A stretch of DNA of 64,000 nucleotides from Streptomyces xantholiticus (GTDB lineage: Bacteria; Actinomycetota; Actinomycetes; Streptomycetales; Streptomycetaceae). The position numbers were made by a program, and so were the translations under genes. Location: NCBI RefSeq assembly GCF_014651015.1, contig NZ_BMWB01000011.1, forward strand, positions 142,029 through 206,028, given 5' to 3'. Shown piece by piece: positions 51,323 to 61,146 of the stretch; the stretch's first letter is position 1; each line of letters opens with the position of its first letter. The notes below the pieces were generated by a model. That model worked only from the letters and a program-made list of their open reading frames with translations, was not told the DNA's origin and did not search any database.

Positions 51323-52525
51323 TCAGGGGCCGACCGGCGCGTCCGCCTGTGCGGTTCGGGGCGCCCCCTGCCTGCGCGGCAGGTAGACCAGCGCCTCCGT
51401 CGCGGCGAACCGCACGACGAACGTGGTCAGCAGCGCCAGCGCGGTCGCCGGCAGCACCTCCATGCCCAGCCGGGCGACGAACAGCGCGATCAGCGGGATG
51501 CGCAGCAGCAGATCGGCGTTGGCGAGCAGGACGAAGCGGCCGGTCCGGTCCGCCCAGTGCCGGTGGCGTCTGCGGTCGCGGAACAGCAGGACCTCGATGA
51601 GGAGGAAGTTCCAGCCGACGCCGAACTGGTTGGCCAGGATCTCGGCCGGGAGATAGTGCATGCCCGCACCGGTCAGCAGATGCAGCCCGAGCAGGTTCGG
51701 TACGAAACCGGTCAGTCCGATCAACCCGAACGCGATCATCCTGGCCATCGGGGAAGCGGTGCGCAGTCCGACGAGATGGCCGAGGAAGCGCAAGCCTTCC
51801 CTGGCCGTCGACTTGGACTCGCCGGCGAACCGGTCCTGGAAGACGAACGGCACCTCGGCAACCGTCTCGGGACGGCAGCGCACCGCCAGCTCCAGCAGGA
51901 TCTTGTAGCCGAGCGGCTTCAGCGCATCGGCCGTCACCACGCTGCGCCGGATCGCGAAGAAGCCGCTCATCGGATCGCTGATCCCGCGCAGCCGCCGCGG
52001 GAACAGGGCTTTGGTCAGCCAGGTCGCGCCGCGCGAGACGGCGATGCGGTAGCTGCCCGCGAGACCCGCCCGGCTGCCGCCGCGGATGTAGCGGCTGGCT
52101 ACGACGAGGTCGGCGCCCGCCCCCTCCCCCGCAGCGACCAGCTCCGGTACGAGCGCGGGCGGATGCTGCAGATCGGCGTCCATGACGACGATCCAGTCGG
52201 AACCCGCCTTCCGTATGCCCTCCACGACCGCCCCACCGAGCCCGCCGGCCGGGGTGCCCCGGTGCAGCACGTCCACCGGGAACGGGCAGTCCTGCGCGGC
52301 ACTGCGGATGACGTCCGGGGTGTCGTCGGTCGAGTCGTCGACGAAGAGCACCTCGCAGGGCAGCCGTGCGGGCACCGACTCGGTGAGCCTGCGCAGCAGT
52401 TCACGGATGTTGCCCGACTCGTTGAACGTCGGGACGACGATGGTGACGGCGCCGGGCTCGGCGACCTGGGTAGCACTCAGCTCCGGGTCGCCGAGTTCTT
52501 CGGCGCCCGTACGGGGGGTGGTCAC
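51323..52525 (-). CDS. Polyprenyl-phosphate sugar synthase (GT2, DPM1-like) with GtrA-like membrane domain
   Basis: A 400-residue protein. The GT2 part (about 25-245) has VTIVVPTFNESGNIRELL, EVLFVDDSTDDTPDV, WIVVMDADLQHPPALVPEL and ISDPMSGFFAIRRSVV. It then has a four-span GtrA-like domain (about 275-385: FGLIGLTGFVPNLLGLHLL, ILANQFGVGWNFLLIEVLLF). Such proteins make dolichol/polyprenyl-phosphate mannose or glucose and present it on the outside. The GTG at 52525 has GGAGG and overlaps the upstream stop (GTGA). It should supply the donor for the adjacent GT39-like protein. Confidence 0.87.
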   Translation of the reverse strand: MTTPRTGAEELGDPELSATQVAEPGAVTIVVPTFNESGNIRELLRRLTESVPARLPCEVLFVDDSTDDTPDVIRSAAQDCPFPVDVLHRGTPAGGLGGAVVEGIRKAGSDWIVVMDADLQHPPALVPELVAAGEGAGADLVVASRYIRGGSRAGLAGSYRIAVSRGATWLTKALFPRRLRGISDPMSGFFAIRRSVVTADALKPLGYKILLELAVRCRPETVAEVPFVFQDRFAGESKSTAREGLRFLGHLVGLRTASPMARMIAFGLIGLTGFVPNLLGLHLLTGAGMHYLPAEILANQFGVGWNFLLIEVLLFRDRRRHRHWADRTGRFVLLANADLLLRIPLIALFVARLGMEVLPATALALLTTFVVRFAATEALVYLPRRQGAPRTAQADAPVGP

Positions 52526-54306
52526 TGTGCGCCTCCAGCGGGGCTGATCCGGCGGATCTCGATGCGGTCCTCGCCCGCGCCGAAGACGGCGACCGGCGTC
52601 GAATGCTCCAGTGCGGACCTGACGCCCGGCAGGTCGGCGGCGTCGCGCCGCACAGTGGGCGAGGACACGACGTAGTCCAGGTCGCGCCAGCCGCGGGGCA
52701 TGGTCTTCGCCACGGCGGGGTCGAGGTCCGCCTTGTAGAACCAGATCGCCCCGGTACCGGGTTCGAAACCGTCGTGGACCAGATCCAGCCAGAGGGCGTC
52801 GTCGACGAGGACACGGGTGCGGGCCGGGTCGTCGACCTCGTTCTGCATCCAGGCGGCGGCGGCGCGGTAGGGGGCGTTGGCGTCGGCGGTGAGGGCGGCG
52901 CGGTTGCCCTCGTACCAGCGGGGTACGACGTACGCGGCTGCCGCGGCTGCGAGCACGAGGAGGGTGGCCACCGTCGGGCGCGTGGCGCGCGCGGCCCGCC
53001 CCGTCGTGGGCGCGTCCGTTGCCCGGGCTTCGCCCGTCGGCGGCTCCGCGCCGAAAGCCCCGCGCCTCAAGAGCCGGCGGGCCCGAAGTCGCCCGCCCGC
53101 CAGGCCGGTTCGGCGTGGCACGGTCGGCAGGACGCGTCCGAGGGGCCGCTCGAGCAGGGCGTGGACCATGGTCGCCGCGCCGCCCGCGAGGACCAGTGCC
53201 AGGAAGGGCAGGGCCTGGATCACGTACATCGCCGGGAGGTAGCCCGAGGGCCGCATCGCGACGAGGGTGAGGAGCGCCACCACCAACGCCGGACCGGCCA
53301 GCGCCCGTGCCGTGACCGACCAGCGCACGGTGAGCAGCAGCAGCACGGCACCGGCCAGCCCGCCGATCGGCAGCACCGTGTCGTAGTAGAGCCAGGAGCG
53401 GAGCACCCCGTGGGAGCCGGAGCCCTCGTCGAGGATGAAGCCGGAGCCCTCGCGGCTCATCTGGTACGTGATCCCGTCGATCAGCGACACATGGCCCTCG
53501 CCCGGGAACAACTCGTTGTTCAGCAGCGCGAAGAGCGGGTACGACAGGCCGATCAGCGCACACGCCGTGATCGCTCCGGTCACCGCGAACTTGCGGGTGT
53601 CACGGTGACTGTGCCGCCACATCGTCACCAGCAGCGCCGGCAGCACCACCAGCATCGTCTCCTTGGTGAGCACGGAGACGGCCGCGGTGAGCCCCGCGGC
53701 GAAGTGGTGCCACAGATGCCGTTTGGGCGACGCGGCCAGGCAGAAGGCCAGCAGCATCCACATCACGGCGATGTTGTCGAGGAAGATCTCGCGCTGCAGC
53801 ACCACGGACAGCGGCGACAGACCGAACAGCGCCATCGCCAGTCCGGCCGCCCAGCGCGGGAGGAACAGCCTGCGCGCCAGGACGTAGAGCAGCACCGCGC
53901 ACGCCGCGCTGACCGCGAGCATGGCGAACCGCATGGAGGCGACGTTCATCGTCTCCGGGGCGACCAGCGACGGTACCCAGGTCAGGAACGCGATCTGGAT
54001 CCAGCCGAGCGGCGGGTGGTCGTACCAGTACGTGTAGTGGGCGAGGCCGTCGCCCTGCTGGACCGCCCACGCCTGGGCGAGATAGGTGCCTTCGTCGTCG
54101 CTGAGCGTCGGGAAGTGGGTGATGTTCCAGCCCTGGACGAGCAGGATCACGCACAGCAGAACGCCGCACAGCAGCAGATCGGGCCGCGAGCTGCGGAACC
54201 GTATGACGGGGCGGACATGTGCGGGAGCGGCGGTCGCCACGGCCCGCGCAGCGGCGGCGGGCGCCGGCTGCGTTGCGTCCGGGGCCGGAGGCAGGGTCGT
54301 CGTCAC
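52522..54306 (-). CDS. GT39/ArnT-like membrane glycosyltransferase
   Basis: A 594-residue protein with about 11 spans. The first outer loop has HFPTLSDDEGTYLAQAWAV (the DE motif of GT-C enzymes) and YWYDHPPLGWIQIAFL. Later ILDEGSGSHGV and a soluble C-terminal domain follow. It uses polyprenyl-phosphate sugars to glycosylate lipids or proteins outside the membrane. It overlaps genes on both sides by four bases. A low-complexity Arg/Pro/Ala stretch (about residues 400-450) interrupts the loop before the last span. Confidence 0.84.
   Translation of the reverse strand: MTTTLPPAPDATQPAPAAAARAVATAAPAHVRPVIRFRSSRPDLLLCGVLLCVILLVQGWNITHFPTLSDDEGTYLAQAWAVQQGDGLAHYTYWYDHPPLGWIQIAFLTWVPSLVAPETMNVASMRFAMLAVSAACAVLLYVLARRLFLPRWAAGLAMALFGLSPLSVVLQREIFLDNIAVMWMLLAFCLAASPKRHLWHHFAAGLTAAVSVLTKETMLVVLPALLVTMWRHSHRDTRKFAVTGAITACALIGLSYPLFALLNNELFPGEGHVSLIDGITYQMSREGSGFILDEGSGSHGVLRSWLYYDTVLPIGGLAGAVLLLLTVRWSVTARALAGPALVVALLTLVAMRPSGYLPAMYVIQALPFLALVLAGGAATMVHALLERPLGRVLPTVPRRTGLAGGRLRARRLLRRGAFGAEPPTGEARATDAPTTGRAARATRPTVATLLVLAAAAAAYVVPRWYEGNRAALTADANAPYRAAAAWMQNEVDDPARTRVLVDDALWLDLVHDGFEPGTGAIWFYKADLDPAVAKTMPRGWRDLDYVVSSPTVRRDAADLPGVRSALEHSTPVAVFGAGEDRIEIRRISPAGGAQ
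52965..53115. repeat. G/C-rich inverted-repeat block inside the GT39-like gene
   Basis: Contains CCGGGCTTCGCCCG, GGCGGCTCCGCGCCG and CGGGCCCGAAG patches, the same style as intergenic repeats elsewhere in the window. It encodes the low-complexity loop of the protein. Confidence 0.4.
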
Positions 54307-55574
54307 CGGCGGACGTCCTCTCTGGTCTCGGTCACCTCTGTGAGATGCGCGCCGACGTGGCTGGTCAGTTCCCACTCGTTGCGGCCGCGCTGCTCACGCC
54401 AGACGGCGCGCACGGCGGCGCCGGCGAGCAGGACCTGGTAGAAGGGGCCGCCGACGATGAGCTTGAGGTAGTGGACGGCACGGACCTTGAGCCCGTACTG
54501 CTTGCCGAAGTCGTGCAGTCCGACGATCTCGAAGGCGACGGTGACCATCGCCGTGATCAGCGGCAGGAAGGTCACGATGGCGACCCCGACCGGCACGTCG
54601 AGGAAGAGTGCGATCGCGACGTTGAGCGGGATGACGACACCGGAGTACGCCTGCAGGAACGGCGTCATCAGGGTGTAGCGGGCGAGCATGCGCTGGCCGC
54701 GTCCCGGGAGCTGCTTCCAGTCCTTCTTGCGGTAGACCTGCAGGAAGCCCTGGTTCCAGCGGGTGCGCTGCTTGAGCAGGCTCATCAGGGTGCCCGGGGT
54801 CTCCTCGCGGGTGACCATGTCGCTGTCGTACGCGACGACGACCTTCTTGCCCACGGACGACAGCCGGACGCCGAGGTCGCAGTCCTCCGCGAGGCAGTCG
54901 GGGTCCCAGCCGCCGGCCTCCCGCAGCACCGTCGTGCGGACGAAGACGGTGTTGCCGCCGAGCGGGATGAAGCCCTTCTTGGCGTGCAGGTGGAGCCTGC
55001 TGCGGAACCAGAAGAAGTACTCGAGGCAGTTGCGGAGGCTGTACCAGCTGGAGTGGAAGTTGATCAGCTGCACCCCGCCCTGCACGACGTCCGCCCCGGT
55101 GGAGGTGAAGGCGTGGTCGACGTGAGCCAGCAGCGCGGGGTGGACCTGGTCCTCCGCGTCGAAGACGCCGACGATGTCGCCGCGGCAGTGCGGCAGCGCG
55201 GTGTTGAGCGCCTTGGGTTTGTTCTTGGTCTCGTGCGTGTCGGTGATGACCCGCACCCGGACCGGGTCGCGGGAGGCGGCGCGTTCGGCGACCGCCGCGG
55301 TCTCGGGATCGTCGTGGCCGACGATCACGATGATCTCGAAGTTGGAGTGGCTGGATTCCAGCAGCCGCTCGATGGTGTGCTCGAGCACCGCCTGTTCGTG
55401 GCGGGCCGGCAGCAGCAGCGAAAATGACAGTCCGACGCCGCCCTCTGGCCGGTCGAAGCGTGTCGCCGCAAGTATTTCGGGCGTGCGCCAGGCGTGCATC
55501 TGCCACCACAGCGTGAACGCCGCCATCCAGAACAGCGCCACCGAAATGGCAGCGACGAACAGCGATAACAGCAT
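54303..55574 (-). CDS. Processive-type family 2 membrane glycosyltransferase
   Basis: A 423-residue protein: an N-terminal span (LLSLFVAAISVALFWMAAFTLWW), a GT2 domain (SFSLLLPARHEQAVLEHTIE, NFEIIVIVGHDDPETAAVAE, GVFDAEDQVHPALL, CLAEDCDLGVRL, LLKQRTRWNQGFLQVYRKKD), then spans. The motifs D-x-D, ED and QRTRW are complete, as in bacterial cellulose- or glucomannan-type synthases. The start is the ATG at 55574; an upstream GTG at 55628 is possible. It is first of the three-gene set and its stop overlaps the GT39-like start. Confidence 0.86.
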   Translation of the reverse strand: MLLSLFVAAISVALFWMAAFTLWWQMHAWRTPEILAATRFDRPEGGVGLSFSLLLPARHEQAVLEHTIERLLESSHSNFEIIVIVGHDDPETAAVAERAASRDPVRVRVITDTHETKNKPKALNTALPHCRGDIVGVFDAEDQVHPALLAHVDHAFTSTGADVVQGGVQLINFHSSWYSLRNCLEYFFWFRSRLHLHAKKGFIPLGGNTVFVRTTVLREAGGWDPDCLAEDCDLGVRLSSVGKKVVVAYDSDMVTREETPGTLMSLLKQRTRWNQGFLQVYRKKDWKQLPGRGQRMLARYTLMTPFLQAYSGVVIPLNVAIALFLDVPVGVAIVTFLPLITAMVTVAFEIVGLHDFGKQYGLKVRAVHYLKLIVGGPFYQVLLAGAAVRAVWREQRGRNEWELTSHVGAHLTEVTETREDVRR

Positions 55575-55729
55575 GAAAAAGGCCCCCCTGCCCCTGTGTC
55601 GCGGCAGGACCCCCCTGGCCGGCGACACGTACTTCCCCCACGCGCGTCACTCCCCAGTACGCGCGCCGACGTTTGTGCGTTCAGGACAATAGAGGCGGAG
55701 CATTTCGTTCCGTAGGCCGTCGGATAAAT

Positions 55730-57763
55730 TCACCCGTTTCTGTCCGAGTCGGAGAGTTTCCGGGCAAGTTCTGATGCGTCTGTGGTGGGTGAATCGCACA
55801 CGAAACCACGGCAGACGTAGGCGGCCGAACTTCCGTTGATCAATGGACGGTTCCGCAGCAGCGGGAATTCCTCGCCGTCGGGCTCGCCCACGGCGACTGC
55901 CGCCCCGGGGGCGGTGCCCAGCAGTGCCGTCAGATGCAGTTCGCGTGCCGCCGGGTCCCCTGCCGTGCCCACGACCGCCACCTCGCGCGGCCCGTCGAGC
56001 AGCGCCTCCGCCGCCGCGAGCCCCCACCCGATGAACCGCGGCGCCCGCGGCCCGAGCGCCTTCACCACGCCGAGCGCCCCTTCCGCGGCGGTGCGATGGG
56101 CCTGTGAGCCGGTGTGCGCCGCGTACAGCAGCAGCGCGCCGGCCGCCGCCGACCAGCCGGAGGGGGCGGCGTTGTCCGTCGGGTCCTGCGGACGGCGGAT
56201 CAGCTGCTCCGCGTCGTGCGCCGTGTCGTACAGCGCTCCGCCCTCCCCGGTGAACCGGTCGATCACGATGTCCAGCAGAAAGCCGGCGAACTCCAGCCAG
56301 GCACCCTCGCCGCCGACCGCCGCGAGCGCGAGAAATCCCTCGGCGACGTCCGCGTAATCCTCCAGCACACCGGCGTGGGGACCGGCCTCGCCGTCCTTGG
56401 ACGTACGGGCGAGGCGTACGCCGCCGGCCGAGAAGTCCATGTGCACCCGGACCAGTAGATCCGCCGCCTCGGTGGCCCGTTCGACCAGATCCGGGCGGTC
56501 GAAGTACGCCCCGGTCTCGGCGAGCGCGGCGATCGCGAGTCCGTTCCAGGCAGCCACGATCTTGTCGTCCCGGCCGGGGCGCGGCCGCTGCTCCCGTGCG
56601 GCGAGCAGTCGCTCCCTGATGCCGGAATCCGCTTCGCCCCGCGGCAGTCGGAGCACCGAGGCGCCTTCCTCGAAGGTGCCCTCCTCCGTCACGCCGAAGA
56701 CCGCCGCCGCCCGTGTCCCGTCCTCGTCGCCGAGCACCTCGCGCAGCTGCGCGGGCGTCCACACGTAGAACGCGCCCTCGGCATGACCGCCGTCCGGCGT
56801 GTCGCTGTCGGCGTCCAGCGCGGAGGCGTACCCTCCCTCGGCGGTGCGCAGTTCCCGCACCATGAAGTCCGCCGTCTCCAGTGCCACCCGCTTGGCGAGG
56901 TCGCTGCCGGTGGAGCGCCACAGATGGGCGTAGACGCGACAGAGCAGCGCATTGTCGTAGAGCATCTTCTCGAAGTGCGGCACCACCCACTCACGGTCCA
57001 CCGAGTAGCGCGCGAACCCACCGCCGAGCTGGTCGTAGACACCTCCCCGGGCCATCGCCTCGCAGGTGTCCGCCGCCATCTCCAGGGCGCCCTCGGCACC
57101 CGTCCGCGCATGGTGGCGCAGCAGGAACTCCAGCACCATCGACGGCGGGAACTTCGGCGCCCCGCCGAACCCCTTGTACCGCTCGTCGTAGTCCCGGGTC
57201 AGCCCGAGCAGCGCCTGCGCCAGCTCGTCCTCGCCGGGAACGCCGGCACCGCCGAACGCGAGGGAGCGTCCCGCGAGGTCGGAGGCGATCCTCCGGGCGA
57301 CCTCGCCGACCTCCTCACGCCGGTCGGTCCAGGCCGCGCCGACGCCCTCCAGCACCTGCCGGAACGACGGCATGCCATGGCGCGGCTCGGGCGGGAAATA
57401 CGTCCCGAAGTAGAACGGCTCCCCGTCGGCGTTCATGAACACGGACATGGGCCAGCCGCCCTGCCCGGTCGCCGCCTGCACGGCCTCCATGTAGACGGCG
57501 TCGACGTCCGGCCGCTCCTCGCGGTCGACCTTGATGTTGACGAAGTGCTCGTTCATGTACGCGGCGGTCTCGGTGTCCTCGAAGCTCTCGTGAGCGAGAA
57601 CATGACACCAATGGCACGAGCTGTATCCCACGCTCAGGAACACGGGCACATTGCGCCGCCGCGCCTCCTCGAAGGCGCCGGGTTCCCACTGCCACCAGTC
57701 GACCGGGTTGGCGGCGTGCTGAAGGAGGTAGGGGGACGTGGCCTGCGCAAGTCGGTTCGCCAT
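55730..57763 (-). CDS. DUF255 thioredoxin-like/six-hairpin glycosidase-fold protein
   Basis: A 677-residue cytoplasmic protein. The N-terminal thioredoxin-like domain (about 1-170) has NRLAQATSPYLLQHAANPVDWWQW and the GYSSCHWCHVLAHESF motif with a CxxC pair. The rest is an alpha/alpha-barrel like N-acylglucosamine epimerases (DNALLCRVYAHLW, ALDADSDTPDGGHAEGAFYVWTP, IVAAWNGLAIAAL). It is the bacterial relative of mammalian SPATA20. Function unproven. GGAG lies before the ATG at 57763. Confidence 0.9.
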   Translation of the reverse strand: MANRLAQATSPYLLQHAANPVDWWQWEPGAFEEARRRNVPVFLSVGYSSCHWCHVLAHESFEDTETAAYMNEHFVNIKVDREERPDVDAVYMEAVQAATGQGGWPMSVFMNADGEPFYFGTYFPPEPRHGMPSFRQVLEGVGAAWTDRREEVGEVARRIASDLAGRSLAFGGAGVPGEDELAQALLGLTRDYDERYKGFGGAPKFPPSMVLEFLLRHHARTGAEGALEMAADTCEAMARGGVYDQLGGGFARYSVDREWVVPHFEKMLYDNALLCRVYAHLWRSTGSDLAKRVALETADFMVRELRTAEGGYASALDADSDTPDGGHAEGAFYVWTPAQLREVLGDEDGTRAAAVFGVTEEGTFEEGASVLRLPRGEADSGIRERLLAAREQRPRPGRDDKIVAAWNGLAIAALAETGAYFDRPDLVERATEAADLLVRVHMDFSAGGVRLARTSKDGEAGPHAGVLEDYADVAEGFLALAAVGGEGAWLEFAGFLLDIVIDRFTGEGGALYDTAHDAEQLIRRPQDPTDNAAPSGWSAAAGALLLYAAHTGSQAHRTAAEGALGVVKALGPRAPRFIGWGLAAAEALLDGPREVAVVGTAGDPAARELHLTALLGTAPGAAVAVGEPDGEEFPLLRNRPLINGSSAAYVCRGFVCDSPTTDASELARKLSDSDRNG

Positions 57764-57926
57764 GCTCCAATCCTCCCGCACGCCGCCCGGCGCTGCCCGC
57801 GCGGCACGGCCGCCGCGTAACCGCGCCCGGGGGGGTCCCCTCCCCTTCACGACCTTGGACGGGGAAACTTGGCGGCGCGCCAAGTGGGTAGCTGAACGGA
57901 ACCGGAGCTCTTCGAGGGGGACGCAT

Positions 57927-60900
57927 ATGCGGGACGGCCACCGGGCTGAAGCGGAGCGACTGTTGGCACGGGCGGTGGAGGAGGATGTGCGGCGCTCGGG
58001 CGCCGGCTCCGACGCGGGGACGCTGCTCGCGCGCGGCAGGGCCGCCCTGGACGGCATGGCGGCGAACGCCGGCGAGGAGTACGCGACGTACGAGCAGGCG
58101 CTCGCCGAGATCGAGGCCGGGCAGCTGCCGTTGTCCGAGCGGTTCAGCCGGAAGAACATCGGCGCGCCCGCCCTGGTCACCGCCGTCGCGGCCGTTGCCG
58201 CGTTCGGCGCGGACGTAGCGCTGGGGACGGCGACGGGCACCGCGTTCGGTGCCGGTGCCGCCGTGGCCGTCGCCGGGGCCGCGACCACCGTCGCCAAGGT
58301 GACCGCCTCGCACTGGCCCGCCGCGCACCGCAGGGCGGGGGCGCTCGCCCAGCCGGGCGGCGCGGAGCAGCTGCGGCTGCAGTGGCTGACCGCTCTGGAG
58401 GTACGGGGCATACGCCCGTTCCTGGACCAGCAACGGATGCTGGCCTCCTCGACGCGACCCGTCACCGCCAAGAAGGCCGCCGTCGTACCGAAGCTGCGCG
58501 GCGTGGACCGGTCGGCCACCGCACGGCGCAGGTCCGTGCTGGAGCAGTCGTTCGGTCATCTCCCGGAACCGGTGGGCCCGTTCGCCGGCCGGCGCGAGCA
58601 GATCGCGCGGATCACCCAGTGGGTGCACGCGGCGCGCGCGTCGACGCAGACCCTGCCGGTCGTCGTGGTGCTCCACGGCGATCCCGGCTCGGGACGCACG
58701 ATGCTCGCGGTGCGCGCCGCGCACCATCTGAAGGACCTCTTCCGCGGCGCCTGCGTGGTCGACCTGCGAGGCGAGGGCGAACAGCCGCTGCCCACCCGTG
58801 ACGCGCTGCTGCACCTGCTGAACCGGCTGGGCGCGCCGCGCGAGCAACTCCTCTTCCGTGAACGGTCGTCGGCGGAACAGCAGGTACGCCGGTTGGGCGA
58901 GCTGTACCACCAGCATCTGACCGGGTTGCCGGTGACGGTGGTCCTCGACGACGCGAGCGACGCCGAACAGGTGCGCACCCTGGTGCCCGAACGGTCGGAC
59001 AGCCTGGTGCTGGTGACCTGCCGCGCGCCGCTGGACCTGCCCGACGACCTGCCGGCCCGGGTCCACCAGCTGCCCGTCGAGGCACTGGAGGCGGCCGGCG
59101 CGGAGGAGTTGCTGAAGGCCGCCGCACCGGAGCCGCTGCCCGGGCCGTACGACGCCCGGTCCGCCGACGCGGTACGGGAGTTGTGCGGCGGGCTTCCGCT
59201 GGCCCTGCGGATCGCGGGCTCCTCGCTCGGCGAGCGTTCCGCGGACCGTCTCGCGGCGGACCTCGGGAAGTACGGGCCGGTCGAACCGGTCGAGCGGGCG
59301 CTGTGGCTGCGCTACACCGACCAGTCCGAACAGGCACGGCGGCTGCTCCGCCGGCTCGCGCTGGTGGGTCGGGCATCGCTCGGCCCGGCCGCCGCGGCGG
59401 CGCTGCTGGCCACGGACGAGCAGGAGGCGAAGCGGCTGCTGGGCGAGCTCGCGAAGGCGGGTCTGGTCGACCATGTGCGCTCCCAGCGCTTCCGGCTGCA
59501 CGATGTGGTGCGTGCCTTCGCGCGGGCCCGGCTGCTGGACGAGGAGGACGCCGTGGACCGCGCGGCCGCGCAGGAGCGGCTGATTCGCAACTACGCGGAA
59601 CTGGCGGGCGCGGTGATCCGCATGGTCGACGGCAAGATGTCGACGCGGGCCGGGCAGTTCGGGGCGTACGGCTTCCCGTCCCTGGACGCGGCGCTGCGCT
59701 GGCTGGACGACGAGTCGAGCTTCATCACCTCGGCGCTGCGCCACGCGGAGGGCGTGGACCAGCAGGCGGTGCTCGGGCTGCTGGGCGCGCTGTGCGACTA
59801 CTGCCTGCTGCGCGGTGACCTGTACCGGCTGGGTGAGATCAGCGAGCTGACGCAAGGCATGGACCAGGGGCTGATGGAGCGCTCGGTGCGCTGGCGTACG
59901 GGTATCGCGGCCCGGCAGCTCGGTGAGCTGGACACGGCGCGTACGACGCTTTCCTCGGTGGTGGGCCTGTACCGGGAGGCGCACCACGACGCGGGGGCGG
60001 CGCTCGCGCTGTGCTCTCTGGGCATCACGCTGCACCACCAGGGCAACCTGACGGAGGCTGCGGCCAGGCTGCACGAGGCGATCGAGCTGCAGGGCTCGCC
60101 CGAACAGGCCGAGGACCGCGCCTGGTCGCTGCACGCCCTCGCCGCCGTGGAACGTGACCGTGCGAACCTCGCGGAGGCGCTGAAGCTGCTGGAGACGGCG
60201 CTGGCGCTGCACCGGGAGGGCGAGTCCCTGCACGGTGAGGCGTGGACGCTGTACCACCGGGGCCAGGTGTGTCTGCGCATGGGTGACGTGCCCGGCGCCG
60301 AGTCGGCGCTGCGGGACGCGCTCGACCTGTACGGCCGCACGCACGACGGTCGTGGCGAGGCATGGGCGCTGACCCAGCTGGCCCGGGCCAGGCTGGTCGC
60401 CGGCGACCCGGGCCCCGCGGTGGACGAACTGCGTCAGGCCCTGACCCGGCACCGCGAGAACGAGGACGCGCGCGGCGAGGCGTGGACGCTGTACTACCTG
60501 GGCCAGGCCCTGGAGGAGTCCGGCGATCGCGACCAGGCCGTCCGCGAACTGGAGCGCGCCCGCACGATGTTCTCGCGGATGCGGGACGTGTACGGGCTGG
60601 CCTGCGCCCGCCACCACTCGGGCCGCGTCACCCGCGACCAGCTCGCGGCGCGCACGGGCAGCCTGCGCAACTCTGGCTTCGCCCGCCAGCTCCTGGTCGA
60701 CGCCCGCGCAGACTTCGCCCGTATCGGCGTCGCGCACGGCGAGGCGTGGACCTGCCTGGAGCTGGCGATGATCGACGCGGGCAACAACCGCGCCACGCAG
60801 GCACTGGAACTGTCCGACGCGGCGGCGTCCCTGTTCGCGTCGTACGGCGACGAACGCGGCGCCGACTGGGCCCGTTTTCTGCGTTGCACGATCCTGCCGT

Positions 60901-61136
60901 ACGCGTCCCCGGGCGGCATCGAGGTCGGCACGGTCGTGGCCCAGGAGGAGTTGTCCGAGCTGATGACGGCCCGCCACACGTCACGCGACGCCAAGCTGGA
61001 GGACTGCGCGGAGGCACTCGCGGTGATGCTGGAGCGCGGTGTGCGGTTGGAGGACGGCTGGCAGGCCTGGCACCTGAACCTGGTCCCGAACCGGCACGCG
61101 AGGGAGGTCATGGGGGTGCCGGTGCCCGCCCAGTAG
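57927..61136 (+). CDS. STAND-type NTPase with TPR array
   Basis: A 1069-residue protein. An N-terminal helical part with one or two hydrophobic segments (about 80-125, APALVTAVAAVAAFGADVAL) is followed by an NB-ARC-like NTPase (about 230-530): Walker A HGDPGSGRTMLAVRAAHHLKD with Arg257 where Lys is usual, Walker B VTVVLDDASDAEQV, and GGLPLALRIAGSSLGE. From about residue 620 comes a long TPR array (AALALCSLGITLHHQGNLTEAA, GEAWTLYHRGQVCLRMGDVPGA, GEAWTLYYLGQALEESGDRDQA). STAND proteins act as signal switches that oligomerise. GAGGGGG lies before the ATG at 57927. Confidence 0.84.
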   Translation: MRDGHRAEAERLLARAVEEDVRRSGAGSDAGTLLARGRAALDGMAANAGEEYATYEQALAEIEAGQLPLSERFSRKNIGAPALVTAVAAVAAFGADVALGTATGTAFGAGAAVAVAGAATTVAKVTASHWPAAHRRAGALAQPGGAEQLRLQWLTALEVRGIRPFLDQQRMLASSTRPVTAKKAAVVPKLRGVDRSATARRRSVLEQSFGHLPEPVGPFAGRREQIARITQWVHAARASTQTLPVVVVLHGDPGSGRTMLAVRAAHHLKDLFRGACVVDLRGEGEQPLPTRDALLHLLNRLGAPREQLLFRERSSAEQQVRRLGELYHQHLTGLPVTVVLDDASDAEQVRTLVPERSDSLVLVTCRAPLDLPDDLPARVHQLPVEALEAAGAEELLKAAAPEPLPGPYDARSADAVRELCGGLPLALRIAGSSLGERSADRLAADLGKYGPVEPVERALWLRYTDQSEQARRLLRRLALVGRASLGPAAAAALLATDEQEAKRLLGELAKAGLVDHVRSQRFRLHDVVRAFARARLLDEEDAVDRAAAQERLIRNYAELAGAVIRMVDGKMSTRAGQFGAYGFPSLDAALRWLDDESSFITSALRHAEGVDQQAVLGLLGALCDYCLLRGDLYRLGEISELTQGMDQGLMERSVRWRTGIAARQLGELDTARTTLSSVVGLYREAHHDAGAALALCSLGITLHHQGNLTEAAARLHEAIELQGSPEQAEDRAWSLHALAAVERDRANLAEALKLLETALALHREGESLHGEAWTLYHRGQVCLRMGDVPGAESALRDALDLYGRTHDGRGEAWALTQLARARLVAGDPGPAVDELRQALTRHRENEDARGEAWTLYYLGQALEESGDRDQAVRELERARTMFSRMRDVYGLACARHHSGRVTRDQLAARTGSLRNSGFARQLLVDARADFARIGVAHGEAWTCLELAMIDAGNNRATQALELSDAAASLFASYGDERGADWARFLRCTILPYASPGGIEVGTVVAQEELSELMTARHTSRDAKLEDCAEALAVMLERGVRLEDGWQAWHLNLVPNRHAREVMGVPVPAQ

Positions 61137-61146
61137 CGTCCGGCCC

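Noticed and set aside
57315..60977. 1220-codon minus-strand open frame
   Set aside because: Antisense to the STAND gene; Gln/Arg/Val-rich shadow with no recognisable domain.
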